Source: Amycolatopsis nivea
GTDB taxonomy: Bacteria > Actinomycetota > Actinomycetes > Mycobacteriales > Pseudonocardiaceae
Reading direction: 5' to 3'
NCBI RefSeq assembly: GCF_004522235.1
Contig: NZ_SDLT01000017.1
Coordinates: 122,477 to 185,573, forward strand
Length of the DNA stretch: 63,097 bases
Of the stretch, positions 1 to 7,130 are shown one piece after another (the stretch's first letter is position 1; each line of letters begins with the position of its first letter). The position numbers were made by a program, and so were the translations under genes. The notes beneath the pieces are model-generated. The model was not told where the DNA came from. It saw only the letters and a program-made list of their open reading frames with translations, and did no database searches.

Positions 1-477
1 TCCGTTGAGCAGGACGCACGCGAGGACCGCCGCCTGCACGCGCGGCACGACCAGCCGCTGGATCACCGAAACGCCGAGCACCTCCATCGCGTCGATCTCC
101 TCGCGGATGGTGCGCGCGCCGAGGTCGGCGCAGATCGCGCTGCCGCCCGCGCCGGAGATGATCAGCGTCGTGACGATCGGGCTGGCCTGCTGCACGACGG
201 CCAGCACGCTCGCCGCGCCGTTGAACTGCTGCGCGCCGATCTGGCTGGTGAGCGAGCCGAGCTGCAGCGAGATCACCGCGCCGAACGGGATGGAGACGAG
301 GATCGCCGGCGAGATGGACACGCTGGCGATGAACCAGAACTGCTGGACGAATTCCCGGACCTGGTACGGGCGGCGGAACATCGCGAGGATGATGTCCAGC
401 CCCATCGCGCACATCCGGCCGAACTCGCGCAGGCCGCTCGCCGCCCGTTGCGGGAGCTCGGTCAGCAGGGTCGTCAC
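1..477 (-). CDS. MlaE/YrbE-family ABC transporter permease (N-terminal part, runs off the window)
   Basis: Integral membrane permease of the Mla/Mce lipid-transport family; in actinomycetes YrbE subunits pair with Mce proteins to move lipids across the envelope. The 159 visible residues contain the conserved amphipathic loop near the end (GARTIREEIDAMEVLGV), the family hallmark, preceded by hydrophobic segments around residues 45-75 and 85-105. The GTG start at 477 forms a GTGA overlap with the stop of the upstream secreted-protein gene, implying translational coupling. The C-terminal part lies beyond the left edge, so the second YrbE and the Mce genes expected next cannot be seen. Confidence 0.9.
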   Translation of the reverse strand, partial: MTTLLTELPQRAASGLREFGRMCAMGLDIILAMFRRPYQVREFVQQFWFIASVSISPAILVSIPFGAVISLQLGSLTSQIGAQQFNGAASVLAVVQQASPIVTTLIISGAGGSAICADLGARTIREEIDAMEVLGVSVIQRLVVPRVQAAVLACVLLNG

Positions 478-1220
478 GGCGCCGTCCCGCACCCGTTCGG
501 GCCCGAGCTGCCGACGCAGCGGAGCACCAGATCGGTCGTCAAAGTGTTGCCCGGTCCGGAAACCAGCCCGGTGAACAGGCGGCTGTAGTCCTCGTGGCCG
601 ACGCAGCCGGCGAACGGCGGCGTCGTGAAGGTGGTCGTCACCTTCGCCGGCGGTGCGGGGAAAGCCAGCGGCAGCAAGGCTTTCAGGGTCACCTCGGCAG
701 GCTGCGCGGTGCGGCAGTCCGGGCCGACGTCGAGCGGCTTGCCGTCCACTTTGACGTTCGACAGCTTCACGAAGACCTTCGCAGTGACCTCGGAATCGGC
801 GCAGAGGTTGGTTCCCGTCTGCTTGCAGTTGGTGTCCTTGCCGGTCAGCACCTGGGTGGTGCCGGTGACATCGCCGTCCGGGACGAGCTCGACCGTGCCG
901 GTGGCGGGCATGAAGCGGAAGGCGACGAAATAGCTTTCGGTCACGGGGATGCTGAGCTTGCCGGTCAGCGGCACGCGGCCGCTGAGGCCTAGCAGGGCGC
1001 CGTCGAACCGGCCCTGCGGAAAGCTGATGTCCGAACCCAGCTTCGCGACGTGGCTGGTGGTGGGCTGCTGTGCGTCGCCGACATAGAACCCGACGGGGAA
1101 ATTGACGGCAGCGGGCGCCGGTGCTGGCGCGTTGTCGCCGGGCGCGGCTTGCGCGGAGCCCAGCGAGAACGCGGCCAGCACCAGCACCAGCACCAGCGAG
1201 AACCGGGTCAGCGCAGACAT
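474..1220 (-). CDS. Secreted protein of unknown function, coupled to the MlaE permease gene
   Basis: A 248-aa protein with a clear Sec signal peptide (MSALTRFSLVLVLVLAAFSLGSAQA) and a mature beta-rich, cysteine-containing chain. I chose the ATG at 1220, preceded by AGGAAG, over an in-frame start at 1334 that would bury the signal peptide. Its C-terminal half (from about residue 130: a C...C pattern, then GC... and LVSGPGNTL) matches the C-terminal domain of the next gene upstream, so the two are paralogous. It ends in a 4-nt overlap with the permease start, which suggests a cell-envelope or lipid-uptake accessory role; that role is inference. Confidence 0.8.
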   Translation of the reverse strand: MSALTRFSLVLVLVLAAFSLGSAQAAPGDNAPAPAPAAVNFPVGFYVGDAQQPTTSHVAKLGSDISFPQGRFDGALLGLSGRVPLTGKLSIPVTESYFVAFRFMPATGTVELVPDGDVTGTTQVLTGKDTNCKQTGTNLCADSEVTAKVFVKLSNVKVDGKPLDVGPDCRTAQPAEVTLKALLPLAFPAPPAKVTTTFTTPPFAGCVGHEDYSRLFTGLVSGPGNTLTTDLVLRCVGSSGPNGCGTAP

Positions 1221-1330
1221 TCGGACTTCCTCATCGAAGGCGATCCTTTCCGAAGCTAATGCCGATTCTCGTTGCCGCACAAGGATTTTCGCGTTCTTGT
1301 CACGCCGGTCGGCGTTTTCGCGGGACGAAT

Positions 1331-2941
1331 TCACTTCCGGGTGAGCGTCACGTCCAGTTTGTTGCCCGGGCCGGAGGCGAGATCGGTGATCTGGCCGGTC
1401 AGGAAACCGCAGCCGGTGAATGCCGGAATGGCGTAGGTCGCGGTCAGCTTGCCGCCGGCGGTGGGGTCGAACCCGGACGCCGACGCGAGCGGCACCACGG
1501 CCGGAGTTTTCGTGCGGCAGGAGTTCGAGGTCATGACCGGGAAGCCGAGCAGGCGCACTTTGGCGAGCCGGACGTCCACCTTGGCGTTCGCCTTGGCCGT
1601 CCCGTTGGCGAGGGTGCCGTCGATCGCGCCGGCCTGGCTCAGCTTGACCGTCGCGGAGGCGGGGAGGAAGCCGAACAGCCGGAAGTGCACGTCCTCCGCG
1701 GGCAGGGCGAACCGGGCGTCGAACGTGCCCGCGGCCGCGTCGAGTTTCGCTTCGAGCTTGCCGGGGCCGAGCGGCAGGGTGGCGTGCAGTTGCTTGAGCG
1801 TGGTTTTGCCGCGGAGCGAGTAGGTGAAGGAGGTGCTGCCCGGCGGCGTGGTGGTGGGCTGGGTCGGCTGGGTGGTCGGTTCCGTGGATTGGGTCGGGGA
1901 CGTCGGCTGGGTCGGGGACGTCGGCTGGGTTGGTTCGGTGGAGGAGGTCGGCGAGGTCGGTTGGGTCGAGGAGGTGGGCTGGGTCGGCTCGGTCGACGAC
2001 GTCGGTGAGGTGGGCGAGGTGGGTTGCGTCGGCTCGGTGGAGGACGTCGGTTGGGTCGGGGACGTGGGCTGCGTCGGTTCCGTGGAGGACGTCGGCTGCG
2101 TCGAGGAAGTGGGTTGGGTCGGCTCAGTGGACGACGTCGGCTGGGTGGGCGAAGTCGGCTGCGTCGACGTGGGCTCGGTCGGAGACGTCGGCTGAGTGGG
2201 CTCCGTGGACGACGTCGGCGACGTTGGCGAGGTCGGCGAGGTCGGCTGGGTCGGCTCGGTGGACGAGGTCGGCACGATCGAGGAGGTCGAGGAAGTCGGG
2301 GAGGACGGCGTCGTCGTGCCTCCGCCGGGCTTGATCTCGAAGGTGCCCAACTGCTGGTTCTGGCCGGGGACGACGACGCAGTCCGAGGTGAACGTGCCGA
2401 GATCGGTGGGCTGGCCGGACGCGGTGCGCGGGGTCATCGTCGTGCTGAAGTTCCCGACGGTCACCGACGCGGTGCCCGCGCTGGGGAACGTCACGGCCGG
2501 GGCCTGGCCGCTGGTCTTGACGTGGAACGCGCCGGACGGCGGCACCGGCGTCGAGGGGATCGTGAGCGGGAGGCCGAGGTTCAGCGTCTTGTCGACGGGA
2601 TACTTGAGCTGGGCCGCCGCCTTGGCCGAACCGTCCAGGGTTGTGGCGCCGACCAGCGCGAGGCCTTCGGTCGCGGTCTCCGGGACGGTCACGTCCACGT
2701 CGAACTTGATCGGCGTGGACGCCGAACCCGCGACCGCGTTGTCCGGCAGGTTGGTGTCGATCTTCACCGCGAGCACCTGGTCGCCGATGAGCGGGAACGG
2801 GCAGGTGTAGTTCAGGGTCAGGCTGGCCGGCGCGGCTTGCGACAGCCCGGCCCCGGCCAGCGTGGCGGCCGCCGCGGCGCTCGCGACGGTCAGGGCGGCC
2901 AGCGCACCGGCCGCTTTTCTCGACTTCCACGGAAACTTCAC
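1331..2941 (-). CDS. Secreted protein with N-terminal DUF6801-like domain, Thr/Ser/Pro/Gln/Glu-rich linker and a C-terminal domain shared with its neighbour
   Basis: 536 aa. Residues 1-37 are a signal peptide ending SQAAPA. Residues about 40-205 form a beta-rich domain opening LNYTCPFPLIGDQ, typical of actinomycete secreted proteins I associate with DUF6801. Residues about 214-372 are a low-complexity linker built from TSP, TQP and SSTEP units. The last 150 residues (from SFTYSLRG) resemble the C-terminal part of the downstream secreted protein, including a GCGF/GCVG motif and SGPGN near the end. No membrane anchor or sortase signal is visible. A linker of this kind usually spans cell wall or carries O-mannosylation. 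Function unknown. Confidence 0.8.
   Translation of the reverse strand: MKFPWKSRKAAGALAALTVASAAAAATLAGAGLSQAAPASLTLNYTCPFPLIGDQVLAVKIDTNLPDNAVAGSASTPIKFDVDVTVPETATEGLALVGATTLDGSAKAAAQLKYPVDKTLNLGLPLTIPSTPVPPSGAFHVKTSGQAPAVTFPSAGTASVTVGNFSTTMTPRTASGQPTDLGTFTSDCVVVPGQNQQLGTFEIKPGGGTTTPSSPTSSTSSIVPTSSTEPTQPTSPTSPTSPTSSTEPTQPTSPTEPTSTQPTSPTQPTSSTEPTQPTSSTQPTSSTEPTQPTSPTQPTSSTEPTQPTSPTSPTSSTEPTQPTSSTQPTSPTSSTEPTQPTSPTQPTSPTQSTEPTTQPTQPTTTPPGSTSFTYSLRGKTTLKQLHATLPLGPGKLEAKLDAAAGTFDARFALPAEDVHFRLFGFLPASATVKLSQAGAIDGTLANGTAKANAKVDVRLAKVRLLGFPVMTSNSCRTKTPAVVPLASASGFDPTAGGKLTATYAIPAFTGCGFLTGQITDLASGPGNKLDVTLTRK
1840..2302 (-). repeat. Low-complexity repeat encoding the Thr/Ser/Pro/Gln/Glu linker
   Basis: About 155 codons of imperfect 9-12-nt units encoding TSP, TQP and SSTEPTQP. 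The stretch is strongly strand-asymmetric: the plus strand reads as G/T-rich gtcggctgggtcgg-like units. Replication slippage makes its length likely to differ between strains. Confidence 0.85.
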
Positions 2942-3195
2942 GGCTCGTCACCTCGGGGAATCGGGACAATGTTTCCGGAAAATACCGCCGCGATTGCCCG
3001 CGCACCACCTCCCGGACATTTCTTTGTCATGCCCGCCGGAATGCCCTGGCGGAAAAGGGTCACCTGGCTCATGACTTGTCACGCACGTGCTATTCGCCGC
3101 ACGGAAAACTGTTACGCCGAGGACAGCGGGCGACCGGATTCTTGCTTTTCCGGTCGGCGGCTCGTTACCTTTTCCGGGAAAGGGAAGGAGCGGCC

Positions 3196-4131
3196 ATGCG
3201 CCCGCCGGTCATCGCCGTGACAGACCTCGTCAAGAAGTACCGCGAAGTCACCGCGCTCGCGGGGATCAGCCTCGCCGTCGCCCCCGGGACGGTGCTCGCG
3301 GTCCTCGGGCACAACGGAGCCGGGAAAACCACGCTGATCGACATTCTCAGCACGCGGATCCGGCCGAGTTCCGGCACCGCCCGGGTGTGCGGGCACGACG
3401 TCGTCCGGCGCGGGCGCGCGATCCGGCGGCGGATCGGGGTCACCGGGCAGTTCGCCGCGGTCGACGACGCGTTGTCCGGACGCGGGAATCTGCGGCTGAT
3501 CGCGCGGCTGCTGGGTGCGAAACCGGCGCAGGCGCGGGCACGCGCCGCCGAACTGATCACGTCGTTCGGGCTCGAGGACGCGGCGGACCGGCCCGCCGGG
3601 ACCTACTCCGGCGGCATGCGGCGGCGGCTCGACCTGGCCGCCGGGCTGGTGGGCGCGCCGGAAGTGCTGTTCCTCGACGAGCCGACCACCGGACTCGACC
3701 CGGTGAGCCGGTCCGCGTTGTGGAACGTCGTCGAGGAACTGGCCGCGCGCGGCACCACGATCGTGCTGACCACCCAGTATCTCGAAGAGGCGGACCGGCT
3801 GGCCGACCACGTCGTCGTGCTCGGGCTCGGGCGCATCACCGTCTCCGGCACGCCCGCGCAGCTCAAAGCGCGGCTCGGCAGCCGCACCGCGACGCTGACC
3901 CTGGGCAGCGAACTCACCGTGCGCCGCGCGGTGGACGCGGTGTCCCGGCTCGGTCTTTCAGCGGGCCGCGCCGGGCTGACGCTGACCGTTCCGCTGCGCG
4001 GCCCCGGAGACATCACGATGCTGGTGCGCGCACTCGACGCGGCCGAAGCTCCGCTGCGGGACCTGACGGTGACCGAGCCGACGCTCGACGACGTGTACCT
4101 GTCCCTGCACACGACAGCCGCGAACTCGTGA
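3196..4131 (+). CDS. ABC transporter ATP-binding protein, DrrA-like antibiotic/lipid exporter
   Basis: 311-aa nucleotide-binding subunit. It has Walker A GHNGAGKTT (about residues 39-47), signature YSGGMRRR (about 136), Walker B VLFLDEPTTGLDP (about 155) and the DrrA-type C-terminal tail. The ATG at 3196 follows GGGAAGGAG, so I prefer it to an upstream in-frame start at 3076. The stop overlaps the permease start (GTGA). DrrA-type ATPases power export of glycosylated polyketides and lipids such as daunorubicin or phthiocerol dimycocerosate. Lying beside a synthase-glycosyltransferase operon, it probably exports that product (inference). Confidence 0.92.
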   Translation: MRPPVIAVTDLVKKYREVTALAGISLAVAPGTVLAVLGHNGAGKTTLIDILSTRIRPSSGTARVCGHDVVRRGRAIRRRIGVTGQFAAVDDALSGRGNLRLIARLLGAKPAQARARAAELITSFGLEDAADRPAGTYSGGMRRRLDLAAGLVGAPEVLFLDEPTTGLDPVSRSALWNVVEELAARGTTIVLTTQYLEEADRLADHVVVLGLGRITVSGTPAQLKARLGSRTATLTLGSELTVRRAVDAVSRLGLSAGRAGLTLTVPLRGPGDITMLVRALDAAEAPLRDLTVTEPTLDDVYLSLHTTAANS

Positions 4132-4961
4132 CGCAATCCCGCCACCGCGCACCGGCCGCGGTCCTCGCCGATCCGCCGAGGTGGCCCGAAACCACCTTCT
4201 GGACCCAAGTCCGCGTACTCGCCGCCCGCTCGCTGCGCACCGCGTTCGGCGACTGGCGGCTGGTGTTCTTCGGCTTGCTGCAACCAGTCGTTCTGCTGCT
4301 GCTCTTCAGCCAGGTGTTCAGCGGCGTCGGCGCGCTGCCGAGTGTCGCCGCCTATCAGGGATACGTGAACTTCCTGGTGCCCGCGACGCTGGTCAACATC
4401 TCGATGACGACCGCGATGAGTTCGGGCGCGGGTCTGCTCGCGGAGATCTACAGCGGGTTCACCGCGCGGCTGCGCTGCCTGCCGATCTCGCCGTTCTCGG
4501 TGCTGGTGGCCCGCACCCTCGCCGATTCCGCGCGGCTGTGCGTGCAACTGGTCGTGACCTCGGCCGCGAGCGTGCTGTTCCTCGGCTTCCGCCCGGCCGG
4601 CGGGGTGCTCGGGCTCAGCCTGGCCCTGGTGCTGACGCTGGTCGTGGGCTGGTGCCTGAGCTGGGTGTTCGTCGCGATCACGACGTGGCTGCGCAAGGCC
4701 GAGACGCTTCAGGCCGCGTCGTTCGTGGTGATGTTCCCGCTGATGTTCTCCTCCAGCGCGTACATGCCACTGGACTCGATGCCGCAGTGGGTCCGCGCGG
4801 TGTCGGCGGTCAACCCGCTGACGTACGCGATCGACGCGACCCGAGCGCTGGCCTTGGCCCGCCCGGTCGGCTGGTCGGTCGCGGCGGCACTGGCGATCGC
4901 GGCGGTGGCTGCGGTGGTGGGGAGCACGTTGGCTGCGCGGACGTTTCGCGACCGAAGCTAA
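4128..4961 (+). CDS. ABC-2 type exporter permease, DrrB-like
   Basis: 277-aa partner of the preceding ATPase, starting with a GTG that overlaps its stop codon. About six hydrophobic segments are visible (for example LVFFGLLQPVVLLLLFSQVF near residue 47 and the C-terminal AAALAIAAVAAVVGSTLAA). It carries the ABC-2 family sequence NPLTYAIDATRAL shortly before the last helix. It ends 4 nt inside the 3' end of the convergent glycosyltransferase gene, a tight tail-to-tail arrangement. Expected role: membrane channel of a lipid or polyketide exporter. Confidence 0.9.
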   Translation: MTQSRHRAPAAVLADPPRWPETTFWTQVRVLAARSLRTAFGDWRLVFFGLLQPVVLLLLFSQVFSGVGALPSVAAYQGYVNFLVPATLVNISMTTAMSSGAGLLAEIYSGFTARLRCLPISPFSVLVARTLADSARLCVQLVVTSAASVLFLGFRPAGGVLGLSLALVLTLVVGWCLSWVFVAITTWLRKAETLQAASFVVMFPLMFSSSAYMPLDSMPQWVRAVSAVNPLTYAIDATRALALARPVGWSVAAALAIAAVAAVVGSTLAARTFRDRS

Positions 4962-6079
4962 CGCGCCTGCACCAATGCCTCCAGCCGAGACGCAGCCTCC
5001 GGCGCGCCCCCAGCCGCGGCGAACGACGCGCCGATCCGCGCCGCACCCGCGCGATACTCCTCGGCCGATTCCACCGCCGCGCGGATGTCGGCAGCCCGCG
5101 CACGATCGAAACGCAACCGAACCCCCGCCTGCGCCGCGACCACCTGCTGAGCCAGCATCGACTGGTCATCACGGATCGGAGCGAGCACCAGCGGCAACCC
5201 GGCCGCCAGTGCTTCGCACACCGTGTTGTGTCCGCCGTGGCAGACCACCACCGACGCCTGCGCGAAGACCTCGACCTGCGGGATCCGCCACGCCAGCGTG
5301 ACTTCCTCGCTCTCCAGCGTGCCGGTCGGATCGACGACCAGCCCTTGGACGTGCGGCATTCCGGCCAGCGCGGCGACGCTCTCGGCGAGGAACCGCTCTC
5401 CCGCCGAAGCATTCGACGTTCCGAGAGTCACGACCACGAGCGGTCGAGTGTCCACAAAGGACCGCGCGAACCCGTTGGGGGAAGCGGGAAGCACCGGGCC
5501 GACGTAACAGACCGGTGCGGAAACCCGTGGCCGCCCGGCCAGGGCGCGCGTCGTGAACGCCAGCACCAGGTGCGGGGAGAACCGCAGGTCGGCGACGCGG
5601 GCTCCGTGCCGTGCGCACAAACCCGTCTGGAGCCCGGCCACCCACGACGCGATCCTCGGCATCGAGGCAAGCGGATCGGCCAGTTCGGTGGACGTCGAGG
5701 CCGACGTCGCCCACGGCAGCCCGCGGCGGGCGGCGACCAGCGGGCCCGCCAGCGCCTGCTGGTCGGCCACGACGACGTCGGGGCGGAAAGCGTCGACGGC
5801 GAGCTGGACGCCCGGAACCATCGCGTCCGCGAGCGGGACCAGATAGGACTCCCAGAGGTACTTCAACGCGGCGAATCCGCGCAGCTCCGGAGGCCGCAGC
5901 GCCACCGAAAACGGCCGGGAGTCGCCCGCCGCGAACACCTGCCCGGCGACCAGTCCGGACACTCCCGGCGAGGGCCCGCACCAAGCCACCTCGTGGCCGC
6001 GCGCGGACAGCTCCTCGGCCACCCCGCGCAGCGGTGCGATGTGCCCGGCCAGCGGCGGGACGACGAGCAGGAACCTCAT
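4958..6079 (-). CDS. GT1-family (MGT-type) glycosyltransferase
   Basis: 373 aa, GT-B fold. The N-terminus (MRFLLVVPPLAGHIAPLRG) is the acceptor-domain opening seen in macrolide glycosyltransferases. The C-terminal donor site has HGGHNTVCEALAAGLPLV followed by DDQ, the nucleotide-sugar signature of the family. The ATG at 6079 forms an ATGA overlap with the hydrolase stop; longer in-frame extensions are not protein-like. It is last in the five-gene synthase operon, so it likely glycosylates the lipid or polyketide product. Sugar donor and acceptor cannot be read from sequence. Confidence 0.9.
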   Translation of the reverse strand: MRFLLVVPPLAGHIAPLRGVAEELSARGHEVAWCGPSPGVSGLVAGQVFAAGDSRPFSVALRPPELRGFAALKYLWESYLVPLADAMVPGVQLAVDAFRPDVVVADQQALAGPLVAARRGLPWATSASTSTELADPLASMPRIASWVAGLQTGLCARHGARVADLRFSPHLVLAFTTRALAGRPRVSAPVCYVGPVLPASPNGFARSFVDTRPLVVVTLGTSNASAGERFLAESVAALAGMPHVQGLVVDPTGTLESEEVTLAWRIPQVEVFAQASVVVCHGGHNTVCEALAAGLPLVLAPIRDDQSMLAQQVVAAQAGVRLRFDRARAADIRAAVESAEEYRAGAARIGASFAAAGGAPEAASRLEALVQAR

Positions 6080-6852
6080 GCCGAATGCCGTCCGATCCAT
6101 TCCAGCACCAGCTTGCGCACCTCGCGATGCTGTTCCACGAGCACCGAATGCCCCTGCCCTTCGAACACGTGCAGTTCGCCGCGCGGCAGCATCGAGGTGA
6201 GCGCTTCGAGGTCGTCGGCCTGGTAGCCGTGGCTGCCCAGGACGGACAGCACCGGGCAGCCGATCGCCGCCACCTGTTCCCAGGAGAGCAGCGGCCCGAG
6301 CGGGACCTCCTCGGCCATTTTCGTGGACGTGATCCGCTCGGCGGCCAGCCGCGCCAGCCGCCGGTGGTGCGCGCTGAAGTTCGCCTCGATCCAGTCGAAA
6401 CTCTCCTCCTCCTGGAGGAATCGCACGGTGTGCGCGAGGATTTCGCTCATTTTCCCGGCCCACGCCTCGGTCGCGGGCTCCGATTCGATGCAGACGATGC
6501 TGCGGACCCGCGACGGGTTGGCGACCGCGTAGCTGTAGGCGAGCGTCCCGCCGAAGCTGTTGCCCACCAGGTGCACCGGCTGCTCGACGCCGAGCTGGCC
6601 CAGCAGGTCGTCGAGGTCGGCGACGAAATCGGCCAGGGTGTACCCGTGCACCGGCCGCTCGGTCTTGCCGTGGCCGCGCAGGTCGTAGCTGATCACGTCG
6701 ATGCCCGCGGCCGCGACCGGGGGCGCGAGCGTCAGGTAGAAGCTCGCGAGGCTGTCGGTGCCCATGCCGTGCAGGAACACCACGGTCTCGGCGCCGCCCG
6801 CGCGGACGAGCTGCACGTTGGTGCGCAGCCCGTTCACCGTCATCGTGGGCAC
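6076..6852 (-). CDS. Alpha/beta hydrolase, possible chain-releasing enzyme
   Basis: 258 aa. It shows the oxyanion HG motif (VVFLHGMGTDS, about residue 25), a nucleophile elbow GNSFGG with Ser at about residue 97, a late Asp/Glu region and the catalytic His in EGQGHS near residue 235. Its start lies 13 nt inside the ACP gene, and its stop overlaps the glycosyltransferase start. Neither synthase shows a thioesterase domain, so this discrete hydrolase is the best candidate for releasing the acyl chain from an ACP. An editing or ester-forming role is also possible. Confidence 0.85.
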   Translation of the reverse strand: MPTMTVNGLRTNVQLVRAGGAETVVFLHGMGTDSLASFYLTLAPPVAAAGIDVISYDLRGHGKTERPVHGYTLADFVADLDDLLGQLGVEQPVHLVGNSFGGTLAYSYAVANPSRVRSIVCIESEPATEAWAGKMSEILAHTVRFLQEEESFDWIEANFSAHHRRLARLAAERITSTKMAEEVPLGPLLSWEQVAAIGCPVLSVLGSHGYQADDLEALTSMLPRGELHVFEGQGHSVLVEQHREVRKLVLEWIGRHSA

Positions 6853-7130
6853 GTGCGCTCCCCCACGAACCGGGCGATGTCGCCGACGGTCAGCCCGATG
6901 ACGTCGTCGAGGTCCTTCTCCGCCAGGTACTCGGCGAGGTTGACGTCCTCGCCGAAGTGCTCGGCCAGGATGCTCGCGAACGTCACCAGGTCGATGCTTT
7001 CCAGCTGCAGGTCTTCGTGGAACGTCGTGTCGGGCGTGATCTCGGCGCCGAGCACGTCGGCGTCGCCGACCAGCTCGCCGAGCAGTTCCGCGACGACGTC
7101 GAAGACAGCCGAGGCGTGGTCGATGGTCAT
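6840..7130 (-). CDS. Free-standing acyl carrier protein
   Basis: 96 aa, acidic, with the helix-II phosphopantetheine site DLQLESIDLV (Ser at about residue 44). The start overlaps the KS-AT-DH synthase stop by ATGA, and the 3' end overlaps the hydrolase gene. A discrete ACP next to a synthase that already has one integral ACP suggests chain transfer or loading between two modules, or service to the second synthase, which has no recognisable ACP of its own. Confidence 0.92.
   Translation of the reverse strand: MTIDHASAVFDVVAELLGELVGDADVLGAEITPDTTFHEDLQLESIDLVTFASILAEHFGEDVNLAEYLAEKDLDDVIGLTVGDIARFVGERTCPR

Noticed and set aside
5..574. Plus-strand open frame at the left edge
   Set aside because: The minus strand of this segment encodes an unmistakable MlaE permease.
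1840..2302. CRISPR-like periodicity
   Set aside because: Units are 9-12 nt and in frame, encoding a Thr/Ser/Pro linker; no spacer-repeat structure.
6080..6463. N-terminal extension of the glycosyltransferase
   Set aside because: It overlaps the hydrolase gene in another frame. The glycosyltransferase opens normally at 6079 with an ATGA overlap.
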